A DNA stretch of 33,731 nt from Gyrodactylus bullatarudis (lineage: Eukaryota; Platyhelminthes; Monogenea; Gyrodactylidea; Gyrodactylidae), in contig SSNU01000016.1 of the NCBI GenBank assembly GCA_012064415.1, forward strand, positions 19,986 to 53,716. Reading direction: 5' to 3'. Positions 10,519 to 23,100 of the stretch are shown piece after piece. Each line of letters starts with the position of its first letter. The first letter of the stretch is position 1. Under the pieces are notes generated by a model. It ran no database searches. It had not been told where the DNA came from and saw only the letters and a program-made list of their open reading frames with translations. A program made the translations under genes and the position numbers.

Positions 10519-11110
10519 ATGTCAAGAGAAGAAGATTGCACGAGAGAATCATCTCTGAATGATGTTGAATACTGCTTTGAGAATTTCTGTCAATCTGGTT
10601 CACTTCATGAAGCATTACGAGCATTCCATCAGCTTGTCTACGTAACTGGAGCGGACATTAATTTATACTCACAGGATTTCTTTCATGATCTGAAAGCTAA
10701 ATTACTCCAGCGTGCGAATAAATCAAAGAACAAGAAGTTCTTTGATCAACTGACCGAAAGAACTCTACTTGAGGATTATAAGCAGGAGAATTGCAAACTC
10801 GTCAAAGTTTTAGTTGTTGGCTGTGGTCCAGTTGGGCTTCGTTCAGCAATCGAATATGCTTTACTAGGCTGTAAAGTACTTATTGTTGAAAAGAGAACTT
10901 CCTTCTCTCGTAGTAACGTTGTCCATCTCTGGCCTTTTTTAATTCATGATCTGAAATCGCTCGGAATTAAAAAGTTTGTTTCGAAATTCTGTCTTGGCGA
11001 TATTGATATTATTAGTATCAAGACATTAGAACTTTCTTTAATGAAAGTAGCTCTTCTCTTTGGCGTCAAAATCTATTCCGGCTATGGATTCAAGCGTTTG
11101 ATTTATCCAA
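10519..11110 (+). CDS. Mical: MICAL exon 1: N-terminus and FAD Rossmann motif
   Basis: Encodes residues 1-197. It contains YCFENFCQSGSLHEALRAF (family N-terminal helix), KVLVVGCGPVGLRSAIEYAL (GxGxxG with its following helix), EKRTSFSRSNVVHLWPF and the FCLGDIDIISI stretch. Two starts are possible. An ATG at 10465 adds 18 residues, but TTTTCATTCTTTTCTAG just after it is a good splice acceptor ending at 10486. I prefer ATG 10519, whose N-terminus has the usual family length, perhaps after a 5' untranslated exon. The exon ends in phase 1 before GTTAGT. Confidence 0.88.
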
Positions 11111-14100
11111 GTTAGTATTTTTTTTTAAATAATGATAATTTTTTCATTTCTAATTTTTCATGCAGGTCAACGCTATAAGCCGTGAGTTATTTTCAATTTG
11201 CCTTATTTAAAAAATATTTTTGAACAGAAATTTCAAAATGAAATCAAAATTTTCTCTTTAGTTGTCAATAAATTTGGCCACTAATTATTATTTCATACAT
11301 AAAATGCATAATTTTAGTACTCTAAAGTGTAATAATATTACATAGCACTCTGTTTCTACCCTCTCAAAGCCAGAAATATTTGAGCAATACTTAGTATACT
11401 AGCTTCTTCAACAATATAAAAACAAGAACTACTAGTAATAATAATAATTCACACTATAACACAGAGCATTTGAAAAAAAATCAATTTTATTTACTAAATA
11501 AACCATTTTGTGTTTTATTATGAAAGTTTGTGTAGCTAATATTCTATAGTTTTAAAATTTATTTTAGCCTCTTAATCAATATCTTGTGTCACATCTTCAT
11601 GAGAAGGGTATATATTGGTTAACCAACTAGCTTGTTTACTGAAATCCTTTCTACTAACTTGACCTATCGAGTTAAAATTTTTTGAACCTGCAAGAGAATT
11701 TCCTTACATGTGTGAAAATAACTGAAATTTTCAAGTCTGGTAATGAAAATTTAGGTTAATGTCGTTATACTAATCAAAACACGAATCTTTTTATATTTCA
11801 TTATTTAGAAATGAATTTTTTCACTGCAATCTGTATAAAAAATGTCTTGTTTTTTTTCAATTATCAACTATAACTTTTAAAATGGTAAAATATTAAATTA
11901 AGCGTTTTGATGAATAATTTATTTTCTCTTAATTCTTTGAAAAAAATTATTTATAACTTTGTAAATAAACTCAGTTTTCAATTTTCTATAAGATTAACTG
12001 GGGTTTTCCGATCGAAATTTCCAATAATTCATCTATTCAAAAGTTGTAATAATTTTACAATCTAAAGATTTTTCCTAAATCAAGCTTATAATTATAGTAG
12101 TCAACCATCCAACATTGACAGCTGGAGGGCAGAATTTGAACCGTTCAACGATGTTCTCTCCTCGTGGTCTTTCAATGTCATTATCGGGGCTGATGGCAAA
12201 CGAAGTGCTCTCGGTGAGTTTTATTCTTTGTTAATACAATCAGCAAAAGGTCTTCACGTCAAGAGATTTTCATGAATAGTGGAATGTTTTGATGTATGCT
12301 TCGGTCTGTAAATTTAGGCCCTTACACATACCCATGATGTCAATGCGTAGAATAAATCTGATGAGGCAAGTTATTTACAGTTTAAATTATAATTATTAAT
12401 TACCATAAAAACTCGTAATTCTCAATGTAAAACTTTACACGGCTTAAATTTACATTATAGACTATAGCATACATCAAAACATTCCACTATACATGAAAAT
12501 CTCTTGACAATTTCTAATTCCACTATACGTGAAGACTAGCCTTAATCTCATTTTAAAGATTATCAAAAATTGAGCATTTTTTCCTATAAAATTATACGTT
12601 TTCGAGTTTTTTCTGATATAAAAAATCTCAATTGGAAATGCCAATTTTTGAACACGCGCCATGATTTTTTCAATGAATTTTACTTCAAGAAAGAACAAAA
12701 TTGAGCTTTTTGAATAGTTTTTTTATTATTATGAATGAAAATAGGACTTATTGTGAAAATTGAGTTTTTTACACATGTTGAAAGGCAAATTTAGATGATT
12801 TTGGGGAAAATGGGATTTTTGTATGTAAGAGCATGAAAAATTTTCATTTTGACTTTCAAAAATGTTTTTCATGGTTGAAACATCAATTTTGAACATTGTT
12901 TGGGGAAAATAAAATTTTGTATTGCCCTAGTGATAACCCTTTCCTGATTGACTGTATTTGCTTTTCCAAAATTCATTTTAAAAAAACAAACTTTTACATA
13001 GAGAGGCCCAAATTTAAGTTATAGACCCGAATATAAATTACATCATTCCACTAGGCATGAAAGACAAAACATTATTTGAGATTTATTACTTTGGGTAAAT
13101 TTCATTATGATCTGATCAGATCAAAAATTTAAATCTCATTTTAATATTTTTGATGATCTGAAGCAAAATTATCATTTTGCTGACTAATGTCTTGCATTTT
13201 GTAGGTAGAAGACGAAAATAGATTCTGGGTGAAAATGAGCTCTTTATTTTCGTCGGTTCTCATCAGACCCTACACCGACATATGTATTTATACAGAATAT
13301 TAATCAATGAAAAATCAGATCAAAAATTTAAATCTCATTTTAATATTTTTGATGATCTGAAGCAAAATTGTTGACTTGTTTTGCTTAGTTTTGTCTGGTT
13401 TGCATTGACCCTGAAATTTAGAGTACAATTTCAAAGAGAGTAGAATTAAAAATAAAAAAATACTAACGGTGTACAATAATTGATTACATCATGCATTGCC
13501 AGTAGAGAATTTTGTATTTTTTCATGAAACTATACAGGTAACCTTATTTTTGCTAATTTGAATAAAACTTATTCTACACGTTATTTATTATTGAATCTGA
13601 ACCAACACCTTACAACCTTACATTTTCTTGAATTCCGCGGATGATATAAAGTTGGTTTAGCATCCATAAAAAAACGAGATTGATCATCTTAATGCGTCCC
13701 TTTGCGATTTAGATCTCTCATTGAATCATTACATCAAAAAATATCTTGTTACAACCTGAACTTAAGGTATCTTAAAATATAGAGTTAATTCCAAAAGTAG
13801 CCCCAAAATTTTCATAAATTCCAAAAGTAGCCCCAAAGTGGGAATAATCCTAAAACTAGCCCCATTCTAAAAATTTTTTCTCAGATTTAGCCCCAAATTT
13901 TTCCAAAATTAACCCCATCGTAATTCAGTTCATCGAATTCTGAAAATTTCAACTTTTTTGACTTATTTTTCTCAAATAAATGCATCGTTAGTATGTTAAA
14001 GAATTTTAAAATAATGTTTTTATTATCACTATGAATAATTAATTATGATTGTGAATATTTTTTTAAGAATTTTCTTTTTAACGATGGATATAAAGGGTTC

Positions 14101-17100
14101 TATGTATTCTCGGACATAGAGTAATACTCTATTAGAGTATACATGATTTGATTTATAAATAATTAATAAGTTATGGGTATTACAAAAAAATTTTCATAAT
14201 TTCATCTGATGACTTCGCTAACTGTTGGGAGCTCTTATTCTTCGAAAGAGGAAGCCAAAAAATTCATTCAGGATTATTCGATTGTTACTCAGAAATCCTT
14301 CAAAGTTAAGAAAAATAACGACAAGTGCTATATTTGGATCTGTGTTGTTAAAGATTGTGGAGCGCTTTAGTCAGAGAAAAAATGGAATACTATACTTAAC
14401 TTCATTTAAAGGTCATTCGTTAATTCATGTAAACTCAAATCAAATAAACTTAAAAGGATTCTAACCCCATTCAAATTCAATATAGAAAATTTTACACCTC
14501 AAAGTGGAGTAAATATTGTCAAGAATGAATTTGGTATCGATACAAACTACAAAACAGTTTGGCGGAGCCTCAAACATCTAGAAGATTCAGACGACAACAA
14601 AATACTGAATTCTTTTGTTAAATTGGAAAGTTTTATTATTTGGAACAATGTTAACAATCCTGATTCCGTCTTTGAATTCAAAAAACTTGACAATCAATTG
14701 GAATCTCTTTTCTTCTGTTTCGAAATTTGTATGAAGGCTTTTGAAAATTCGCCTCCCTTGATTTTTGTTGATGGTTGTCATTTAAAAACATATTTCAATT
14801 ACGTTGTATTACTAGCATCTGGAATCGACGGAAATCACAACTGTTATCCATTGGAATTTTGTTTGGTTCCAAATGAAAATGAAAAATATTGGACCTACTT
14901 TTTCGAAAGATTGAGTCATTCTCTTAACCTTGCAAATACAGAAAATCTTGTCATTTTTTCAGATCGAGAGAAAGGACTCATCAAAGCAGTCCCAGTTACC
15001 GAAAGCAGCACATTCATTTTGTCTCTTTCACATTGGCAAAAATATCAAAAATAGTTTCAAATGTGATATGAACCGTTACCTGTGGAAAGCAGCTCAGGCA
15101 GAAGACATTTCTTCCTTTGAAAAAATAATTAATGAGATCGATAAAATAAACCCTAACGTCGTGAAATATCTCAAAGATATACCTTTTGAGAACTGGACAA
15201 ACTTTGCATTTCCTGTATGTCGTTATGGTTTTCTTACATCAAACGTTGCAGAATCCATAAATGCTAAATTATTGAATATTCGCAATCTTCATCAATTTCA
15301 CGGAATTATTTCATTCATTACCTCTCGGATTTATTTGTATCAAGAAAAGTGAAAAATGCTGATAAAACCTCGCTTTTATCTGACTATTATATGTAAATAG
15401 TTGAAAATTCTATGGAAACTTCGAAGTTCTTAAAAGTCTATCAAACTACAATAGAAGGTACCTATCAAGTTACAAAAGAGAGAAATAGTTCTATTCGGAA
15501 AATCGTTGATTATAATTCATTCAAGTGTTCCTGTGACTTTATGAAAACTAATGGCTATCCTTGTTCCCATCATTTTGCTGTCTCAAAATATTTATCTTGT
15601 TCACCAAATTAATTAGCACCTTCCTTTTACAAAATGGACTCAGTAAGGAGAGCATATTCTGGATCGATTAACCTCTGCGGTCTATACGATTTGGAAGAGC
15701 ATTGCTTGTTTGAGCTTGAAGCAGAGAAGAAAAGAGGCCGACCACGTAAATTAAGAATAAGAACTAAGCATGAGAAAAGAAGATAAATATCAAAGAAATT
15801 TTTTCAATAAAACTTTTATGGAGAAATATGAGCAACCTATTTTTAATAAAAATGATAAACAATAAATATTAATATTTCAAAAAAGTTGAAATTTTCAGAA
15901 TTCGATGAACTGAATTACGATGGGGTTAATTTTGGAAAAATTTGGGGCTAAATCTGAGAAAAAATTTTTAGAATGGGGCTAGTTTTAGGATTATTCCCAC
16001 TTTGGGGCTACTTTTGGAATTTATGAAAATTTTGGGGCTACTTTTGGAATTAACCCTAAAATATACAATAACAAACTCGAAACAATAATCTTGATTTGAA
16101 CATGTATTTCACGAAAATATGTTCTCTCTCTTGAATTTTGTCTCGAAAGCAATTCATTTTTGCCCATTCTAAGCAACCTATAATAACGAATAATTCCACC
16201 TTTTTTGACTTTTTCCTGGAAAAAGCAGATGATGACTATTCAGTTGTACAAATACCACTTGATAAGATCTCAAATACGACTATCTATTGATTAGTTACTT
16301 GAAAAATTCAAGTTATTTTTATTTTACAAAAATTCCTTTTGAGCTTGCTGACTCGAAGTCATGCTAGTGTTAAGAACGAACGAAGGATTATTGATGAATA
16401 AAGCTTTTTTTTCGTCGGTTCTCTTCAGACCAAACACCGACTTTAGATACATTTATATACATACAAGTTTAAGGAACAATATAAAATCTGACCAATAGCA
16501 ATTATTATTATTATAATTATTACAGTATTAGCTCAAAATAATTTTTGAGGAAATCAGGCAACTATTGTCTTCAAAAAATTCATTTACATTTAAACGATTA
16601 TAATTATAGAATTTATTTAAAAGATAATATTGTTGAACTTCATCAAGAATATCTTTGTTGGTTTATGAAATCATAAGGAAGAGTGCTAGAATTACATGTA
16701 TAAATGTATCATTAAAATATACGCTTGTTTTCTCTAACCTCCCTTATGAGCTTAGAAACCAAAAATAGAATAGAATTGATAATTCAATTGAGTATAGCGT
16801 CTTTATTTAGATTGGTTTTTATTGGAAAAAGTTGGGATTTGTCAATCAGAATTAATCTTTGTAAAATTTTTTTTTTCATAGTTTCTTCTTTCTATAAAAA
16901 CTATTATTAACTATCAGTGCAAATTACAGAAAAAAATTCTCTTATTCCTAAACAAAATGCCCCTTGTTACTAAAAGCTTACTATCGATTTATAAATTTGT
17001 TAAATTGTACTTAAGAATAAAAATTTAATCAGATTACAGAATTATTTAAAATTTAAATTGTTGCTTTATTAATTAAAGAATGACTATGAATAAAGTGGCA

Positions 17101-20100
17101 TTTTTCTTTAATTTTTTAAAGTACTGGTCTGTTATTTTCATGTTCCAATTATTCATGAATTGAAAAGTTAAATGCTGATTTTAGAGTTACTTTCAATCCC
17201 CATGGGTAGCAAGGAGTAAAACAAGGAGTAATAGTAGTCAAATAATCAGTTTTAGCACATTTGGGATTTTTGATTTAGGTATTTTTGAACTTGAATACTA
17301 TGCCGCTGAAGCATTCTCAACACATCCACAAAATAATGCTTAGAATTCGTAACAACCAAACTGTGTTAATTTGGAGCGTCAATTAGTCCAACATTGATCC
17401 TTTGATTTCCAATTCTGAAGACAGGCTTCTGGAGGGAGGCTTAAATAAATTTATGGGAGAAGATTAAGAATAAATCCTTTGGAATAGAATTCGGAAAAAA
17501 TAAAATTAACAGACCCACTCGAAAGAGTCATTTGAATAATTTGTCTTTTTATCGATATTTCTCTCTTGATGTGCTCTACTGCTGAAAAGTACAAAATTTC
17601 TGCTTCTCAATTCATACTCAATGAATTCATGCATACGTTTTGTCTATTTAGATAGATGATACTTAGTTTGGCGTACAGAAAGTGAACGAGAGAGTATTTT
17701 CGTTGATTTTCTTTTCTTTCTCTCAGCCTTGCTGCTTGTAGTCTAGCTCTCTCATCTCAATTTGTCTTTTTCTTTACTTGCTCTGATCTGTCTATTTATT
17801 TCATATTCGAATTTTTAACTAGGTTTTTTCTTGAAGCAATACAATCGTTTTTCATATGCAGGCTGAATATTCCGTATAATTTTGTTCAACTAACAAAATA
17901 TAGATTAATTTTAGTTGATTAATGCTTAATTTAACAGGATTGGGATCTCATGGGAACTGGTCAAATATAAATAATTGTAAAAGTAGATTTAATCGGAATA
18001 TAATCAACCTTTGACTTGACTATCTCAGTACCGAAACGTCTGATCTGATGCATAATCTCATTATCGTCTGGGAGCTGAAAATCGATTTTTGGATCACTAC
18101 TTGAGGATCAATGAAATTTCGATAATTCAAAATCTCTTAAAAATGGAGAAACTTTTGGTAATTTGACGGTGCTAGTCAGCTTTCTTATCTAATCCTGATC
18201 TTGAAAAAAAATTTCGATTACCCTCCAACTTTCAAATCAATAAAAATTTTCAGTTTAAAGTTCGAAAAAATCGGATTTTGGCGCCAAATCGAAATTTGAA
18301 AAATGACTATATTTTTCATAAAAATATTTTTTTTCTTCAATGTTAAAAATGGGAAAGATGAGTAGAATTCCAGAGAATCTTTAATTTTTGATGAAAAAAT
18401 CGAGATTTCTGTAAAAATTGTAGATTCCCAAATTCAAATCAGCCAACTTTACTTTACTACTGATTCTGTCTGATTCTGATATCTTTTTTGAGTAAAAATT
18501 TTTATACTATATTTTGAAATGACTAAATAGCTGATCAAAATCAAAAATTTTCAGCTCTCATTTTGCGTAATTAATTTCCAAAGATTCTTTTGAATTCGGA
18601 TGTAAATTTGAAAGTTTTCCTCTGAATTCAAAAAGAATTTGCGTATATATTTTATTGAATTCAACAAGTACAAAATAATTTCTTATTATTTCACATTAAA
18701 AATTTCCTTAATCGCAGCTAAACAAAAATGTAGGCAGAGATATGGACTAATTTTTATAGAAAGAAAAAAGAGATTTCGGGTTTTTCTCAAAAACATTTAT
18801 TAAGACCATATTTTGCTAAGCTCAGAAAAGATGAAAGTATTACTTATTAGATTTTCTTTGATTAATGAAATATTCTTCTGCCACGCTCAACTATTACACT
18901 TTGTTTCCAGTTAGCTTATAAAATTCTTCTTTTTTAGGAACTCTCTTATTATGGTCTAACCTATTCGAAGCATCCAATATGTTCTGTTTCATCATATTTG
19001 TTAATATCTAACATGGAAGGTTTCTTTCTAATCATATTCGAAAAAAGAACTCGATTATCTTTTTTTGGAATTTTTTTTAATTATCTCAAAATTCCGTATT
19101 TTTTTTTTCAGAATTGCCAACAAAAATGTTACGTGCCAAATTGGCTATCGCAATCACTGTCAGCTTTGTAAATAATAAAACCCCAGAAGAAGCAATGATA
19201 CCCAATATCAGTGGAATTATTAGCTACTCAAGACCTGCCTTCTTCAACCACCTCAAGGATCAGCTTCATATAAATTTGGAGAACTTGGTTTATTACAATG
19301 ACGAGACACATTTTTTTATTATGACAGCTAAGAAGGACAACCTTCTTGAAAGAGGGATCATTATAAAAGTAAGTTTCCCATATTTTTTCTCTTCAATTAA
19401 ATTTAAACTAAAAGAAAATACAAGAATTAATCATAGAAACGTTAAGTTTTACTCACCAGTTATTTATGATTGTAAGGATTGTACTCAGAAGTAGCCAAAA
19501 ATCTATTTAAAAATTAGGGGTATTTCCATCAATTGAAGGAAGGAAATTTTAAGTTTCTAAGGTCACACTCCTCAGAGATTCTCCAAATTCAGACCTCCTA
19601 AAAGACATACTAGATCTGATTTTTAATTGAAAAACATTCATGTACTATAATTCTGAATAAACACTTCTTGGACGTACTAGTTTTGGAAATACCCCTAAAA
19701 ATTAACCTAATCTTTGAAATTTTATTTAGAAGTTACTTCTAAAATTTATAAACTTTATTAAAACTTTTAGAATAAATAGTTTATCATAAATTCTTCATGT
19801 ATTGTCAATTTGTTTATTCCAAAATTAGCCCCAAAATTTTGATAAAATCCAAAAGTAGTCCCATGTATTCCAAGATTTCCGGAAGTAGCCCCAAGAATTT
19901 CCAAAACTAGCCCCATTCTATAATTTTTTTCCAGATTTAGCCCCAAAATGAGCTCTTATTCTTCGAAAGAGGAAGGCAAAAATTTCATTCAGGATTATTC
20001 GATTGTTACTCAGAAATCATTCAAAGTTAAGAAAAATAACTACAGGTACCATATTTGAATGTGTGTTATTAAAGATTGTTGAAATTTTCAGAATTCGATG

Positions 20101-23100
20101 AACTTAATTAGGATGGGGTTAATTCTGGAAAAATTTGGGGCTAAAAAATTTCTAGAATGGGGCTAGTCTTAGGATTATTCCCACTTTAGGGCTAGTTTTG
20201 GAAATTCTTGGGGCTACTTTTGGAATTAACCTTCTGGTAATACATTTAACCTACGATCAAATGAACTAAAAGGAAATATTAACCCTATATAATTCAACAT
20301 GGAAAATTTGACACTTTAAACTCTTTATTTCCTGATTGTCTTCATTTTACTTGTATCCTATAGGATAGCGCTATTCATTCTAAAATTTAAAATTTTTTAT
20401 CTTAATTTATACAGAGTTTGAGTTCATCTTTGTTTCGGTTAGAGAACATTCTTGTTTATTTTCTTGATACCGAGTAACGAGGATATCTGACTCTCACATA
20501 AACTTGATTCTATTAACAAAAGCTTATGCTTAATGAGTTAAAATAGGTTCTAAACTGCTACTGTATACAGTTAGATGAACATATAAAATATCGATAGTGT
20601 ATATCAGTGCATAGTTAAAAGAATAAAACCTTTTGCAAGTATGAAAAAATAGGATTAAAAGTAAAACAGCTGCTCCATGTTATTTACAAATATTAATATT
20701 ACCATACAATTAAAAACCCGTGTGAATGAAAATAAACAGAAGAAAAATACTGTAGTATATAGAAATATCCTTATTGCTTGAAGCAAGTCAATTCTCCTTT
20801 ACAATCTGGATGAACTTTGGCTAGTTGACATATTTTTTATTGCGATGATCGGTTGCAAATGATAATTTTTATACTGAAATTATTCGATGAACAATCGGAA
20901 GAAAAACTTTTCTTTCTGTTATCTTTGTCATATTTATGATTTGACACATAAAAAATAACTCATTCATTACAATGGATTACGTAATTACTAGAGCCTCAAA
21001 AAATAATACCTAAAAATAATTTTTTAAGATCTAAAAAATTTGAAAAGTATTATTTTTTGATTTTAAGGTATTATTTCAATACTTTATCGCGAATTTACAA
21101 CAAATAGTTTACATGAATTACTTACAAGTATATCGAATAAAAATTTGAAAAACCAATTAATGCTGAAATTAAACTAAAACATCGAGATGCTTCCAAAATC
21201 ATTATCTCCAGAGTTATTTTCGAGCTTAGCAAATTTTTTAACAATGAAAATGAAAAAAAATCAGCATACTAGATTATAAATACTATGATGTGTTTAGTTC
21301 ATGCTTTCAATTTGAATTCATCGTTTTAAAATATTTTTCGGATCAAATTTGGAAAAATCTTTTCTTTTGGTTCATTTTTTGAATTAACCCATGATAAGTG
21401 AATCTCTTGTATCTCTAACATAATCCTTTTTCCTATCCTTTCAAAATTATTGAATTGTAATCTATTACAATGTCTGAATAAAATATCAAATTTATTGGTG
21501 TGTACTTTGGAATATTTGATAACTATTTTTTATCAACTTTATATTGGTATTAAAGAGATTTATTTTAGGATTACGAGGATACCAAATTACTTTTGAATCG
21601 TTCAAACGTTAACATGGAAGCTTTGCAAGAATACGCTCGATCAGTCGCGTTGTTTTGCACGAACAATATTCTTATACACAATGAGTTTAATACAAATATC
21701 AAGGGAGGTCCAGATGTGAACATGTTCGATTTTACAGAAATGAATTGTGCTGAATATGCAGCTAGAGTCTTGTGTCACAATAATAAAATGCTTCTACAGA
21801 CTCTTGTTGGAGATGCACTCATGGAGGTTAGTACATTTCCCTTAAAATCATCAAGCTTAATTCTCTCAAAGAATATAATGAATTATGTCAAGAATACACT
21901 CACAGAGAAACAGAATACCTGTAAGCTAGCTGATTTGAAGATGAGAATTTACTATTTTTACTAAAAACTCAATATTTTTCTCCGGATAGTAAGAAACAAA
22001 AATATTTTTTGAATTACATTCCAAAAAAGTTGATAAAAAATGAAGTTTTTTATTTTTTGTATTTCGAGAATGTCCTAATTTCTCAATTTTTGAGCTCAAC
22101 AATTTAAAAAATTTCAAGCAATTAAAGTAGAAAAAGGAAGCTAAAAAAGCTTACAGAAATTTGTCATTTTTGTGGGAAATCGAACCATTTGAATTTTTCG
22201 ATAATCGCAAATGATGATCCGAAATCTCAGTATCAAATTGCTTGAAAACAGAGATCTGGCGCATTCCTGATATTTTAAAAAGAAGCCTAGTTTTTTCTTC
22301 CCAAAAACTCATGTGTTCATTTCATAATCGAATTGAAAAAAAAATTTCTTCTGTCTATCAGGAGAAAAATATTGAGTATTCTGTATAAATAATTAATTCT
22401 CATCTTCATGCTAATTATAATATAAGCGCCCCAACTTCTCAATAATATATTTCTCAATTTCTGCTTCTCGATAAAGGCTTTGGATCATTATCTTGCTGGA
22501 AAGTTCAATTTGTATGACTTGAATTCTCTGCTACCATGCAAAATTTTATTTTGTGTCATTAGTCCACTAAATTGAGTTGAGAACTGAATCAGAGGTATCT
22601 ACATTCATGTCCACGTCTGTATATTTTACCTCCAAATTTCAGGTGTTGAACAAATATAAGAGTTTTGAAAACATGCCAAGTTTAATTATGAATAATTTTT
22701 AAAAGCCATTTTGGCCAACTGGCAGTGGACTTGGACGTGGATTTCTCTCGGCATTCGATTCAGCTTGGCTCATTTCCGAGTACGCAAACGGACATCCCAT
22801 TGAAGATCTTTTAGCTAAGCGTCATTCAGTCTTTCAACATTTCACCAAAGTCAAATCAGATGATATTGTCCCATTTGATCAGAGATTATTTTCCCTATCA
22901 CCTTCATCCAGGTAAGTTTGCCAAGTTTATACTTTTTGCGCTGTTTACAAAAATTAGTCTACAATCCGAGTGAAACCAATAAGGTAGTCTTGTAGATTAT
23001 AATCTTTAATCTTTATTGGAAAATGATCCAAAATTATTTTTATAAAAAAATTTAAATTAGTCATAAATCACTTATTTTACAAGATTTACTCAACATTATT

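Larger units (their letters stand above)
13782..16056 (+). mobile_element. MULE DNA transposon 1 (complete ends)
   Basis: A 2275-bp element with TIRs of about 178 bp (13782-13959 and 15879-16056) that differ by about one base, starting (G/A)GGTTAATTCC-like, with internal short repeats of TAGCCCCAAA. It is flanked by a perfect 9-bp duplication TAAAATATA (13773-13781 and 16057-16065). The 9-bp target duplication, long TIRs and encoded MULE-type transposase with SWIM finger and AT-hook identify a Mutator-like element. The near-identical TIRs imply recent insertion into MICAL intron 3, in the sense orientation. Confidence 0.93.

Noticed and set aside
13227..13279. Motif copy A as an ordinary type I hammerhead ribozyme
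   Set aside because: CUGAUGA and GAAA are present and GGGU/ACCC could be stem I, but there is no normal stem II and the covarying GUCGGU/ACCGAC helix is incompatible with that topology.
14225..14464. 79-codon frame starting MGALILRKRK as a gene start
   Set aside because: Its first part is out of frame with the transposase; the true N-terminus is in the frame starting at 14209, and only the second part of this frame (after 14343) is transposase.
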